Assembly (NCBI RefSeq): GCF_000209735.1
Contig: NC_021002.1
Coordinates: forward strand, 826,721 to 890,720
Source: Mycoplasmopsis fermentans PG18
Lineage (GTDB): Bacteria; Bacillota_I; Bacilli_A; Mycoplasmatales; Metamycoplasmataceae
Length of the DNA: 64,000 nucleotides
Direction: 5' to 3'
Below the pieces are notes generated by a model. That model was not told where the DNA came from. It saw only the letters and a program-made list of their open reading frames with translations, and made no database searches. Position numbers and translations under genes: made by a program. Below, in pieces: positions 63,783-64,000 of this stretch. Numbering within the stretch: the stretch's first letter is position 1; each line of letters opens with the position of its first letter.

Positions 63783-64000
63783 TTATGCATCTTTTTTAGC
63801 ATTTTGTTCGTTAACAAATTTGTCTAAACGAGATGATTTTCTTGCACCTTTATTTGGGTGGAAAACACCTTTTTGAACAGCTGTAGCAATAATTGAGTGA
63901 GCTTTATTAACTAACTCTTGAGCGTTTTTATCTTTAGCTAAAATTGCTTCTCTAGCTACTCTAATTGCTTTACGAACTCTTGTTTTCATAGCATTGTTAC
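63783..64000 (-). CDS. rpsT: 30S ribosomal protein S20, N-terminus outside window
   Basis: The last 72 codons of S20 on the minus strand; the frame is still open at the window edge (NNAMKTRVRKAIRVAREAIL). The basic helical protein with FHPNKGARKSSRLDKFVNE near the end matches S20, which binds 16S rRNA early in 30S assembly. The internal Met at 63989 is not the true start because upstream codons continue in frame with typical S20 sequence. Confidence 0.92.
   Translation of the reverse strand, partial: NNAMKTRVRKAIRVAREAILAKDKNAQELVNKAHSIIATAVQKGVFHPNKGARKSSRLDKFVNEQNAKKDA

Overview
The window reads as a chromosomal segment of Mycoplasma (Mycoplasmopsis) fermentans. Base composition is very AT-rich. 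TGA codons occur inside almost every conserved gene where tryptophan is expected, and a tRNA-Trp with a UCA anticodon lies at 51454-51528, so the code is translation table 4. Two loci point to the species. The BMP-type lipoprotein at 35984-37270 has the mature N-terminus CGNNDESNISFKEK, the MALP-2 lipopeptide of M. fermentans, and a 404-residue mature chain (MALP-404/M161Ag). The insertion sequence at 34573-35949 is 1377 bp with 27-bp terminal inverted repeats and a 366/387-residue transposase frame, matching IS1630 as described from M. fermentans.

Layout. 1-8.5 kb: a truncated lipoprotein gene, a ROK-family kinase, a class-3-like aldehyde dehydrogenase, a paired short chromate transporter, an RluD-type pseudouridine synthase, RNase HII and unknown proteins. 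8.6-14.3 kb (minus): a three-gene SPFH/zinc-ribbon membrane cassette, a TM2 protein, transketolase and a nucleoside deoxyribosyltransferase. 14.4-24.1 kb: rpmH-rnpA-yidC, divergent serS, a possible restriction-enzyme relic, an alpha/beta hydrolase, a YitT-type membrane protein and gyrB. 24.1-26.8 kb: a long perfect hairpin, tRNA-Gly, SRP RNA, a LacI-type regulator, smpB and a thioredoxin. 27-37.3 kb: a 680-residue repeat lipoprotein and a nucleoside/sugar ABC system (binding lipoprotein MALP-404, ATPase, two permeases). That system is split by a decayed IS30-type element plus an intact IS1630, and one permease carries a frameshift.

37.8-46.6 kb: an RNase J-like protein without its catalytic ligands, then the replication/repair cluster dnaX-ybaB-recR-tmk-holB-rsmI, and an ABC-2 exporter. 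46.6-51.4 kb: deoD and a 1262-residue lipoprotein. 51.4-64 kb: tRNA-Trp, acpP, prfA-prmC, prs-rsmG, the cysS-rlmB-sigma-like-rpmG-secE-nusG cluster (the Bacillus order with sigH), a degenerate arginyl-tRNA synthetase paralogue, a tail-anchored coiled-coil protein, NADH oxidase and rpsT.

The most unusual content is a set of pseudo-enzymes and odd architectures. These include an ArgS paralogue without HIGH, an RNase J paralogue without its metal-binding motif, an ABC ATPase with an inserted membrane hairpin, a divergent sigma-like gene with an in-frame amber codon, and a repeated TATAAT-N6/7-ATG leaderless promoter design. Many operon junctions use the TAATG stop/start overlap. Positions and translations were read by eye; family assignments come from recognised motifs, not searches.
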